A DNA stretch of 64,000 bases, from assembly GCA_902625215.1 (NCBI GenBank), contig CACOAO010000001.1:159712-223711 (forward strand). The letters run 5' to 3'. Position numbers and translations under genes: made by a program. The notes beneath the pieces were generated by a model, which saw only the letters and a program-made list of their open reading frames with translations, was not told where the DNA came from and made no database searches. The stretch's first letter is position 1, and the number at the start of each line of letters is the position of its first letter. This document shows, one piece after another, positions 49,498 through 58,507 of this stretch. The stretch comes from an uncultured SAR116 cluster alpha proteobacterium. GTDB taxonomy: Bacteria; Pseudomonadota; Alphaproteobacteria; Puniceispirillales; Marisalimonadaceae.

Positions 49498-51118
49498 GAA
49501 TAATTTAATTGATGATAAAAATAATATTCAAAATCAAGTTATGTGGAATAGACTTCTTTCTGTTGTTGAAGAACAAGGCCAAACACTAGTAAGAACGGCA
49601 TTTAGTCCAATAGTTCGTGAATGTGGAGATATATCGGCTGGAGTATTTGATTTAGAAGGTAGAATGATGGCTCAAGCAGTTACAGGTACTCCAGGTCATG
49701 TTAATTCTATGGCAGAGTCAGTAAAGCATTTTATTGATCATTTCCCATTAAACACTATGAATGAAGGAGACATATTTATCACAAATGATCCGTGGATGGG
49801 AACAGGGCATTTAAACGATTTTGTATTAACCACCCCTTGTTTCAAAGACAACAAAATAGTTGGTCTTTTTTCATGTACATCTCATTTGACTGATATTGGA
49901 GGATTAGGGGTAGGTCCTGATGCTACGGACATACACATGGAAGGTTTTTATATACCTATGTTGAAATTAGCTGACAGAGGTGTGATGAATAAAACATTAT
50001 TAAAATTAGTTAGTCAAAATACTAGACAGCCAATAGAAACAGAAGGAGATGTTTACTCATTGGCTGCATGTAATGACATAGGCTGCAATAGATTAGTTGA
50101 AATGATGAAAGAATTTGAAATTGATGATTTAAAAAATCTTTCTGATTTTATATATGACAAGTCATTATTAGCCGTAGAAAATGAAATTAAAAAAATTCCG
50201 AATGGTTTATATAAAAATTCTATGATGATAGATGGATTTGAAAAGGATATAAAATTAGAGGCTAAACTAACAGTCTCAGATAAATCAATTTCAGTTGATT
50301 ATACAGGCACCTCTGACAAATCTAAGTTTGGTATAAATGTTCCACTTTCATATACTAAGGCTTATACTTGTTTTGGTTTAAGTTGTCTTGTAAGTGCAGA
50401 AATACCAAATAATGCAGGCTCTCTAAAACCATTTGAAATTGATGCGCCATTGGGTTCTATTTTAAACGCTCCTTATCCTGCTGCAGTATGCGCAAGACAT
50501 ATTATTGGTCAAATGCTTCCGGATGTTGTGTTTGGTTGTTTAGAAAAAGCCATACCGGAAAAAGTTCCTGCAGAAGGGGCTTCTTGTTTATGGAACATTA
50601 CATTTCGTGGAAAGACTGATAGGGGAGCTAACAACAACAAATTGTTTGCAGTTACTGCTGTAGTTAATGGTGGAACAGGAGCAAGGCCAAACAAAGATGG
50701 TTTATCTGCTACTGCCTACCCTTCAGGTGTTAAAGGAACTCCAGTCGAAATTAATGAGGCAGTTGCTCCATTATTGTTTCTTAAAAAAGAATATAATCCA
50801 GGAAGTGGTGGAAAAGGAAAGTATAATGGAGGATTAGGTCAAGTAATAGAAATTAAATCAGCAATTGATGAGGATATGGATCTTTTGGCTTCTTTTGATA
50901 GAATCAAATTTCCAGCGAGAGGTCGTTTAAATGGAAGAAACGGTAAATCTGGGAAAGTCTCAATTAAAGGTAAAGGAAATTTAAATGGCAAGGGTACACA
51001 ACTTATTAAAGCAGGTGATATCCTTCAAATATATACACCTGGAGGTGGAGGCTTAGGTGAATACTCTGAAAGAGAACAAGCTCTATTAGATAAAGATTTA
51101 GAGAACGAATTTTTATAA
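49490..51118 (+). CDS. hyuB: Hydantoinase B/oxoprolinase family protein, HyuB-type subunit
   Basis: VVEEQGQTLVRTAFSPIVRECGDISAGVFD; ITNDPWMGTGHLNDFVLTTPCF; YTPGGGGLGEYSER. Overlaps hyuA by 8 nt. Confidence 0.93.
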   Translation: MNENNLIDDKNNIQNQVMWNRLLSVVEEQGQTLVRTAFSPIVRECGDISAGVFDLEGRMMAQAVTGTPGHVNSMAESVKHFIDHFPLNTMNEGDIFITNDPWMGTGHLNDFVLTTPCFKDNKIVGLFSCTSHLTDIGGLGVGPDATDIHMEGFYIPMLKLADRGVMNKTLLKLVSQNTRQPIETEGDVYSLAACNDIGCNRLVEMMKEFEIDDLKNLSDFIYDKSLLAVENEIKKIPNGLYKNSMMIDGFEKDIKLEAKLTVSDKSISVDYTGTSDKSKFGINVPLSYTKAYTCFGLSCLVSAEIPNNAGSLKPFEIDAPLGSILNAPYPAAVCARHIIGQMLPDVVFGCLEKAIPEKVPAEGASCLWNITFRGKTDRGANNNKLFAVTAVVNGGTGARPNKDGLSATAYPSGVKGTPVEINEAVAPLLFLKKEYNPGSGGKGKYNGGLGQVIEIKSAIDEDMDLLASFDRIKFPARGRLNGRNGKSGKVSIKGKGNLNGKGTQLIKAGDILQIYTPGGGGLGEYSEREQALLDKDLENEFL

Positions 51119-51123
51119 TTAAT

Positions 51124-51825
51124 TTAAATTGGTATTCCAAAATTTCTATTAGGTTTAGCAACATATTTTTTTATTTTTAAATCTAATTTAGCAAAATTTT
51201 CCATCAAAGCTGTAGCAGCTGTAACCCCTTCAATAATTTGTATGTTGAACTTTTTACTTAAATTTTTTGATAAATTATAAATACCTGGGCTAGTTATTAT
51301 TATAGCCTCCGGCTCTTCTTCCGTAATTGTTCTTTGAATTTCGTTATCTAATTTAATCAGGTTAGATTTTGACATTGTATCCATATCTAATACAGGAACT
51401 TCAATTGATTTTATAGATACACACTTGTGGTCCATATCATATTTTATTAAATTATTTTTTAAAGCTTCATGTGAATTAGATAAATTGGTAATCACTGAAA
51501 ATTTATTTGCAATTATATTAGCGGTATAAAAAGAGGCTTCACCTAAACCAATTACTGGTTTTGATGTAATTTTCCTAATTGTCTCAACGCCAATATCTTC
51601 AAAAGAAATAATAATGAATGCGTCTGAAGAATTATTTTTTTCAACTACTTTAAGTAATTTTGAAATATTTATCGTTTCACTGTATAGATCAAAATAGTCT
51701 TGAGAGTTTTGTTTATCGATTAAAATACTAGTATGTTTATCACTTATTTTTAAAGCACAATTCTTAATCTTTTCATTTGAAATAGCTGAGAGGTAAGGAT
51801 TGATAATGCAAATTTCAATGCTCAA
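51124..51825 (-). CDS. Hydantoin racemase superfamily protein, both catalytic Cys replaced by Ser
   Basis: EICIINPYLSAIS; Ser74 in FIIISFEDIG; Ser179 in IIITSPGIYNL, same 105-residue spacing as Cys76/Cys181 of the 26400-27143 paralog. Confidence 0.82.
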   Translation of the reverse strand: MSIEICIINPYLSAISNEKIKNCALKISDKHTSILIDKQNSQDYFDLYSETINISKLLKVVEKNNSSDAFIIISFEDIGVETIRKITSKPVIGLGEASFYTANIIANKFSVITNLSNSHEALKNNLIKYDMDHKCVSIKSIEVPVLDMDTMSKSNLIKLDNEIQRTITEEEPEAIIITSPGIYNLSKNLSKKFNIQIIEGVTAATALMENFAKLDLKIKKYVAKPNRNFGIPI

Positions 51826-51836
51826 GTTGAAGTTCT

Positions 51837-54182
51837 CTATTTATTCAGGATTATAGGTTTATTAAAAATTGTAATTTCTGGTAATTCTTTAGTATATTTT
51901 TTTATTTCAACTAAAGTAGAATGAGCAGACGGTCCTTGGGCAAGAGATGATGTACCAATATCTTCTGTCAAAACATTAGGGTTCCCATGTATGCAAAAAG
52001 CACCATCGTCTACTGGATCATACCAAGCACCCACAGGAAGAAAAACAACTCCTTGCATAACTTCTTCAGTAATTACAACTCCAGCTAAGCACTTGCCTCT
52101 TTTATTAATTACCTCAACAATATCACCATTTTCCAATCTTCTTGTTTGAGCATCATGCGGATGAATTTTTATTGGTTCTCTACCTCTTATTTTTTCTTTT
52201 TGGCTTTCATAACCATTATCAAGTTGACTATGCAATCTATTATGGGGTTGCCCTGATATAAGTTGAAGTGGGAATTGTTTTGTTAAATTTGATCCTAGCC
52301 ACTCATTTTGTTCTAACCAAGCTGGATGACCAGGACAGTCCTTATAATTGAAACTATCAATTGTTTCAGAAAAAATTTCTATTTTTCCTGATGGAGTAGA
52401 AATAGGATTATTTTCTGGATCAATTCTAAACTCTTCTAACAAAATATTTTGTTTTTTCGGAGATAAAACTTCTTGAAATCCATTTTTCCAAAATTTATCA
52501 AATTCAGGCAAAGTAAATCCCTCTTCTTTAGCTTTGTTTTTTGCTTCTTCCCAAATAAATCTTAACCATTTGTCTTCGTCTTTACCTTCAGTAAATTTGT
52601 CTTTGAAATTTAATTTAGAAGAAATTTCAGAAAAAATTTCATAATCTGATTTTGCCTCTCCTACCGGTTCAATTGCTTTATGCATTGGTGAAATAGTTTG
52701 ATCCCAATGTTTAATGCTAATGTCATTTCTTTCTAGTGAGGTTGTCGTTGGTAATATTATGTCTGAATGTCTTGCAAGACTATTCCACCAGATTTCATTA
52801 ACAATTATTGTGTCTGGTTGTTTGAAAGCTTTTATTAGTTTTTTTAAGTTCATCTGATGATGAAACGGATTACCACCTGCCCAATATACTAATTTTATAT
52901 CTGGATATTTAATTTCTTTTCCATTATATGGAAAAATTTTTCCTGGTTGTAATAGCATATCTGAAAATCTAGCTACCGGAATAAAGTCAGAAACAGGGTT
53001 TTTGAATTGCTCTAAAGAGGGCCATTTAAAATGTTGAACTGGATTTCCAATGCCGTTTTCTGCACTGTATCCAAGACCAAAACCTCCACCAGGAAGTCCT
53101 ATTTGTCCTAGCATACAGGCAAGAACAGTTATCATCCAGTGTGGTTGTTCACCATACTGTTGCCTTTGCAGGGCCCAAGCCCCAGTAATCATCGTTCTAT
53201 TTGAAGACATTTTTTTTGCTATATTATAGATTGTATTACTTGGAATACCTGTAATCTTAGAAGCCCAGAATGGTGTCTTAGCCTTCCCATCTGAAATACC
53301 CTTTAAGTATTGAACAAATTTGTCGTATCCAACACAATATTTATTCAAAAATTCTCTATCTGCCAGACTTTCTGTTTCCAAAATGAATGCAATGCTGAGC
53401 ATTAAAGCTGTATCAGTTCCAGGTCTGATTTTAATCCATTCAGCTTTACTTATTATATCAGCCTCCATTTCCATAGGACTAATATTGATAAACTCTATAC
53501 CCTTCAGCACACATTTTTTTATATAATCTCTGGTTGTATGTTTTCCAACTCCTCCAGAATTTACCTGAGCATTTTTTAAAGGTAATCCACCAAACATAAC
53601 TATTAATTCAGAATTATCTCTAATATTATTCCAATCAGTATGAGTATCAAGAAATTGTCGATATGACATACCAATCACATGAGGCATAATTGTTTCACTT
53701 GCTGCATAAGAGTACGTATTAATTGATTTGGTATATCCACCATAACAGTTAAAAAATCTATGTAGTTGACTTTGGGCATGGTGAAATCTTCCAGCAGAAC
53801 CCCACCCATAGGAGCCAGCGAAAAAGGCTTTATTTTTGTACTTTTTTTTGACCCTGTTTAGCTCAAAAGCAACAATATCAATTACTTCTTCCCAGCTAAC
53901 CGCTACAAAATTATCTGAACCTCTTTTTTCTCTACTTCGCTTTCCAGTCAGAGACATTTTACTATTTGCTAATTCTTTACGTATGTCTCGAAGATAACCT
54001 TTCCGAACATGTGGTACTCTTATTCGTAATTCATCGTCAATACTGTTGATAATACCATTAGCTATCTTTGAAGGGTCTTTATCATTTTCGTAAGGACGCA
54101 TACTGACAATTTTTTCATTTTCTACTTCAGCATAGTAACTACCCCAATGGAATGACGTTGGTTTTTTTGTTTTGCTTGGCAT
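51837..54182 (-). CDS. Molybdopterin-dependent S/N-oxide reductase, DMSO reductase family (BisC-like), no apparent Tat signal
   Basis: SYGWGSAGRFHHAQSQLHRFFNCYGGYT; NTYSYAASETIMPHVIG; GGNPFHHQMNL; ISGQPHNRLHSQLDNG; lacks N-terminal 4Fe-4S Cys motif. Confidence 0.87.
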   Translation of the reverse strand: MPSKTKKPTSFHWGSYYAEVENEKIVSMRPYENDKDPSKIANGIINSIDDELRIRVPHVRKGYLRDIRKELANSKMSLTGKRSREKRGSDNFVAVSWEEVIDIVAFELNRVKKKYKNKAFFAGSYGWGSAGRFHHAQSQLHRFFNCYGGYTKSINTYSYAASETIMPHVIGMSYRQFLDTHTDWNNIRDNSELIVMFGGLPLKNAQVNSGGVGKHTTRDYIKKCVLKGIEFINISPMEMEADIISKAEWIKIRPGTDTALMLSIAFILETESLADREFLNKYCVGYDKFVQYLKGISDGKAKTPFWASKITGIPSNTIYNIAKKMSSNRTMITGAWALQRQQYGEQPHWMITVLACMLGQIGLPGGGFGLGYSAENGIGNPVQHFKWPSLEQFKNPVSDFIPVARFSDMLLQPGKIFPYNGKEIKYPDIKLVYWAGGNPFHHQMNLKKLIKAFKQPDTIIVNEIWWNSLARHSDIILPTTTSLERNDISIKHWDQTISPMHKAIEPVGEAKSDYEIFSEISSKLNFKDKFTEGKDEDKWLRFIWEEAKNKAKEEGFTLPEFDKFWKNGFQEVLSPKKQNILLEEFRIDPENNPISTPSGKIEIFSETIDSFNYKDCPGHPAWLEQNEWLGSNLTKQFPLQLISGQPHNRLHSQLDNGYESQKEKIRGREPIKIHPHDAQTRRLENGDIVEVINKRGKCLAGVVITEEVMQGVVFLPVGAWYDPVDDGAFCIHGNPNVLTEDIGTSSLAQGPSAHSTLVEIKKYTKELPEITIFNKPIILNK

Positions 54183-54222
54183 AAATACCTCTTAAAACAA
54201 TAGATTAGATCTTTAATTGTTT

Positions 54223-57177
54223 TTAGTAAATTATATTTTCATCCATAAACTTAGCTAGATGAACAGCTTCTCTATTAAGTCCATCTTTAATCTGACACCT
54301 ACATGATGTTCCGTCGGCAATAACAATTACGTCATTTGCATTATTTTTAATTGTTGGGAAGAGCCTTTCATTAGCCATTTTCATTGAAATATCGTAAGTA
54401 TCTTTACCATAACCAAATGAACCTGCCATACCACAACAACTAGTCTGGATATTTTCTACTTCTAACCCTTCAATTTTATTTAATAAATTCTCAATAGGTT
54501 TGACAGCATCAAAAGCTTTTTGGTGGCAATGACCATGAAGTAGAACTTTTTTGTTTAAACTTCTAAATTTTATTTTTTTACTTTTCTTAAATAGTAATTC
54601 TTCAAATGTGTAAGAATTCTTTTTTAAGTATTCAGTATCTTCACTTTTAATTAAACTAGGGATTTCGTCTCTAAATGAAAGTATGCATGATGGCTCCAAG
54701 CCAACAACCGAAATTCCCTGCTTTAGGTATGGCCTAAAAGCATTTAATATATTCAACATTTCTTTTTTAGCATTATCTATTAAACCATTGCTTAAATAGG
54801 TTCTACCACAGCAAAGTATTTTTCTTGAATTTGATAATGTTGGGATAAATGGATAATATCCTGCTTTTTTTAAAACATTAATTGCGGATCTAACATTTTC
54901 TGGTTCGTAATACCTATTGAAAGTATCAACAAACAAAATTACTGGAGTAGTATTTTTAACTTTATTTATATTATTTGGTAATTCATTATTTTTAAAATAA
55001 TCTCTTCTCCATTTAGGAAGAGGCCTCTTAGATGTAAAACCAAAAAGTACCTCGCTAAGTTTTGCCAGTCCTGGTAATTTATCTCTTAAGTTCATAATTA
55101 AAGCAAAATTTGACGCTACCGGAGCATAGTAAGGAAGGAATGCTACAAGTTTACTATTTATGTCTAAACCAAATTTTTTTGTTCTTAAAGACGATATTTC
55201 AATTTTCATTTTTGACATATCAACACCAGTAGGGCATTCACGTTTGCATGCTTTACAAGAAACACAAAGTTTCATGGTATCATTCATTTTTTCATTTATT
55301 AAAGCGTCTTCTCCAAGTTGCCCTGAAAGTGCCAATCTAAGAGAATTAGCTCTTCCTCTTGTAGAATCTTTTTCATCTTTAGTTACTCTAAAAGACGGAC
55401 ACATTACACCACCATCTAATTTTCTACATGAGCCATTATTGTTACACATTTCAATGGCCCCTTGGAAACCACCACTAGTGCCTGTCCAAGAAGACCAATC
55501 TAGAATTGTATTAATGTTTTGAGCATTATAAGAAGGTGCATATCGAAAAAGACTCCTGCTATCTAATTTTGGAGCATCTACAATTTTTCCTGGATTAAAA
55601 ATATTAAATGGATCAAATGAATTTTTAATAATTTTAAAGATGTTAATCATTTTTTTACCAAACATTACCTCATTAAATTCAGAACGGGCAATACCATCAC
55701 CATGCTCACCGGAATAAGAACCTTTAAATTTTTTGACTAAAGAACTTGTTTCATTAGCAATACTTCTCATTTTTTGCACGTCTTCTTGAATTTTCATGTT
55801 TAAAACAGGTCTGACATGTAAACAACCAACCGAAGCGTGAGCATACCAAGTGCCCTTTACATTGTATTTGTCAAAAATTTTATTTAATCCATCGGTATAT
55901 TCTGCTAAATCTTTAAGCTCTACCGCACAGTCTTCAATGAACGAAACTGGTTTTGCATCGTCTTTCATTGACATCATAATATTCAAACCAGATTTTCTCA
56001 TTTCACTAACCTTTGACTGAAGGTTATCATTAATGACATCAATGACACCCCCATTTTTCTTGCTTTTATTCCAAGAATATCCAAGATCTCCCATTAGTTG
56101 ATGGAGTTTTTTTAATCTACGGTGGTTCTCATCCATATCCTCTTCTGCAAACTCAACAAGAAGTAGAGATTTTGGATTACCGTTTACGACAGCTTCTACA
56201 GTAGGTTTGAACATATCAATTTTTTGGGCTAGGCTTATCATAGTATCATCCACTAATTCGACAGCAACCGGGTTTAATGGCACAATATGCTGAGCAGTAT
56301 CCATTGCTTCGTAAAAGGATGGAAAATGACATACACCCATTATTTTTTTTGAAGGAAGTGGAGACAATTTAAGAGTGATTGCAGATGAATAAGCAAGCGT
56401 TCCTTCGGATCCGACCAACAAGTGAGACAAATTTATTCCGTCACCAACTTTGCCATAAGGTCTGCTAGCCATAGCGTCAGGTAGTAACGCCTCAATATTA
56501 TAACCACCAACTCTTCTTAGAACATTAGGAAATTTATCCAGAATTTCTTTTCTATTATCAATAGCTAGCTTTTGAAGATTATTAATAATTTCAGGTGCCA
56601 CTCCATTACTAAGTGGAAGACTATTATTTTCTATTTTTCCAAAATTATAAGTTGATCCGTCAAATAAAATTGCTTCAATTTCAATAACATTATCTCTCAT
56701 CATACCATATCTTATTGATCTACCACCACAACTATTATTACCTGTCATACCTCCAATTGTAGCTCTACTTGAAGTTGATACATCAACTGGAAACCACAAA
56801 CCATATGGTTTTAAAAAACGATTGAGTTCGTCCAATACAATTCCAGGTTCAACAACACAAATCATACTTTCTTTGTCAAATTCCAAAACTTTGTTTAGGT
56901 ATTTTGAATTGTCAACCACTATTGCATTATTAACAGTCTGACCACACTGCGAGGTACCACCACCCCGTGCAAGTATTGGGACTTTACTTTCTCGAGCATA
57001 ATTAATTGTCTCGATTAAGTCTGATTTTGATTTAGGTATTAAAACTCCATATGGCATCATTTGATAAATTGACGCATCAGTAGCATATCTACCTTTATTA
57101 AAATTATCAGAGTAAACTTCTGCAGAAGTTTTTTTCTCTAATGTGTTAAGTAATTGATCGATATGACCATCTGGCAT
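54223..57177 (-). CDS. Fused FAD-binding / Fe-S oxidoreductase (GlcD-GlcF / D-lactate dehydrogenase-like)
   Basis: ILARGGGTSQCGQTV; VDVSTSSRATIGGMTGNNSCGGRSIRYG; CVSCKACKRECPTGVDM; HGHCHQKA; TSCCGMAGSFGY. Confidence 0.92.
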   Translation of the reverse strand: MPDGHIDQLLNTLEKKTSAEVYSDNFNKGRYATDASIYQMMPYGVLIPKSKSDLIETINYARESKVPILARGGGTSQCGQTVNNAIVVDNSKYLNKVLEFDKESMICVVEPGIVLDELNRFLKPYGLWFPVDVSTSSRATIGGMTGNNSCGGRSIRYGMMRDNVIEIEAILFDGSTYNFGKIENNSLPLSNGVAPEIINNLQKLAIDNRKEILDKFPNVLRRVGGYNIEALLPDAMASRPYGKVGDGINLSHLLVGSEGTLAYSSAITLKLSPLPSKKIMGVCHFPSFYEAMDTAQHIVPLNPVAVELVDDTMISLAQKIDMFKPTVEAVVNGNPKSLLLVEFAEEDMDENHRRLKKLHQLMGDLGYSWNKSKKNGGVIDVINDNLQSKVSEMRKSGLNIMMSMKDDAKPVSFIEDCAVELKDLAEYTDGLNKIFDKYNVKGTWYAHASVGCLHVRPVLNMKIQEDVQKMRSIANETSSLVKKFKGSYSGEHGDGIARSEFNEVMFGKKMINIFKIIKNSFDPFNIFNPGKIVDAPKLDSRSLFRYAPSYNAQNINTILDWSSWTGTSGGFQGAIEMCNNNGSCRKLDGGVMCPSFRVTKDEKDSTRGRANSLRLALSGQLGEDALINEKMNDTMKLCVSCKACKRECPTGVDMSKMKIEISSLRTKKFGLDINSKLVAFLPYYAPVASNFALIMNLRDKLPGLAKLSEVLFGFTSKRPLPKWRRDYFKNNELPNNINKVKNTTPVILFVDTFNRYYEPENVRSAINVLKKAGYYPFIPTLSNSRKILCCGRTYLSNGLIDNAKKEMLNILNAFRPYLKQGISVVGLEPSCILSFRDEIPSLIKSEDTEYLKKNSYTFEELLFKKSKKIKFRSLNKKVLLHGHCHQKAFDAVKPIENLLNKIEGLEVENIQTSCCGMAGSFGYGKDTYDISMKMANERLFPTIKNNANDVIVIADGTSCRCQIKDGLNREAVHLAKFMDENIIY

Positions 57178-57289
57178 TGAAATAACCTTCAGTGAGAAAT
57201 TAATTAGAAATTAATATAATTAAGTGTATAATTAATAAAACATATTCTCAATATATTCAAATAAAGATAAATTAATTAGGATTTTTTTA

Positions 57290-58462
57290 ATGAGTAAAAA
57301 ATATATGCCAGGAAAACATTTCCTTCAGTTACCAGGTCCCTCTAACGTTCCAGACAGAATTTTACGTGCAATGGATTATCCAACAATAGATCATCGTGGT
57401 CCTGAGTTTGCTAATTTAGCCCAAAATTGCATTGAAGGTATGAAGTCTATATTTAAAACTAAATCTAATGTGATTATTTTTCCTGCTTCAGGAACTGGTG
57501 CGTGGGAGGCAGCACTCGTTAATACAGTAAGAGAAGACGATTTGGTTCTTATGGTGGAAACAGGACATTTTGCATCTTTATGGAATAAAATGGCACTTAG
57601 ACTTGGAATAAAAACTGAGTTTTTGGAGACTGACTGGAGAAGAGGTGTTGTACCGGAAAAACTTTTTTATAGATTGCAAAAAGATACAAAAAAACAAATT
57701 AAAGCAGTATGTGTGGTGCATAATGAGACATCTACTGGTTGTGCTTCAAGAATTGATGAAGTAAGGAAAACATTAAATTCAGCTAATCATGACGCTTTAT
57801 TGATGGTTGATACTATTTCAGGTTTAGCATCCATGGAATATAAACATGATGAATGGGGTGTTGATGTCACAGTATCCGGATCTCAAAAGGGGCTAATGTT
57901 ACCACCTGGATTATCGTTTAATGCAATATCAGATAAGGCATTAAAAATATCTAAAACGTCAGGCATGAGAAGATCATATTGGGACTGGGAAGAACAAATT
58001 GAAGCGAATAAATCAGGTTCTTTTCCTTATACACCAGCAACTAATCTATTATACGGATTAAAAGAAGCGATTAATATGCTTCACGAAGAAGGACTTGATA
58101 ATGTTTTTAAGAGACATGAAAAACACGCACTAGCAACGAGGACTGCTGTCCAAGCATGGGGACTTGAGATTGTATGCAAAGAAGAAAAGGATTTTTCAAA
58201 TGTTTTAACAGCTGTTATGCTACCAGAATATCATAATGCTGATAATCTACGAAAAATAATTTTAGAAAATTTTAATATGTCTTTAGGTAGTGGCCTTTCA
58301 AAACTTGCAGGAAAGGTTTTTAGAATTGGGCATCTTGGTGATTTTAATGATTTAATGTTGATGGGTACATTAAATGGAATAGAAATGGGTTTTGAAATGG
58401 CTGGTATACCTTACCAAAAAGGGGGAATTGCCAAAGCTTCACAGATCTTGGCTAATAAATAA
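57290..58462 (+). CDS. Serine--glyoxylate / alanine--glyoxylate aminotransferase family protein
   Basis: GKHFLQLPGPSNVPDRILRAMDYPTIDHRGPEFANL; FPASGTGAWEAAL; VTVSGSQKGLMLPPGLSF (PLP Lys). Confidence 0.9.
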   Translation: MSKKYMPGKHFLQLPGPSNVPDRILRAMDYPTIDHRGPEFANLAQNCIEGMKSIFKTKSNVIIFPASGTGAWEAALVNTVREDDLVLMVETGHFASLWNKMALRLGIKTEFLETDWRRGVVPEKLFYRLQKDTKKQIKAVCVVHNETSTGCASRIDEVRKTLNSANHDALLMVDTISGLASMEYKHDEWGVDVTVSGSQKGLMLPPGLSFNAISDKALKISKTSGMRRSYWDWEEQIEANKSGSFPYTPATNLLYGLKEAINMLHEEGLDNVFKRHEKHALATRTAVQAWGLEIVCKEEKDFSNVLTAVMLPEYHNADNLRKIILENFNMSLGSGLSKLAGKVFRIGHLGDFNDLMLMGTLNGIEMGFEMAGIPYQKGGIAKASQILANK

Positions 58463-58507
58463 CTTTAAAATATTTAAGTTACCTAATTATATTATGGGTG
58501 AATTATA

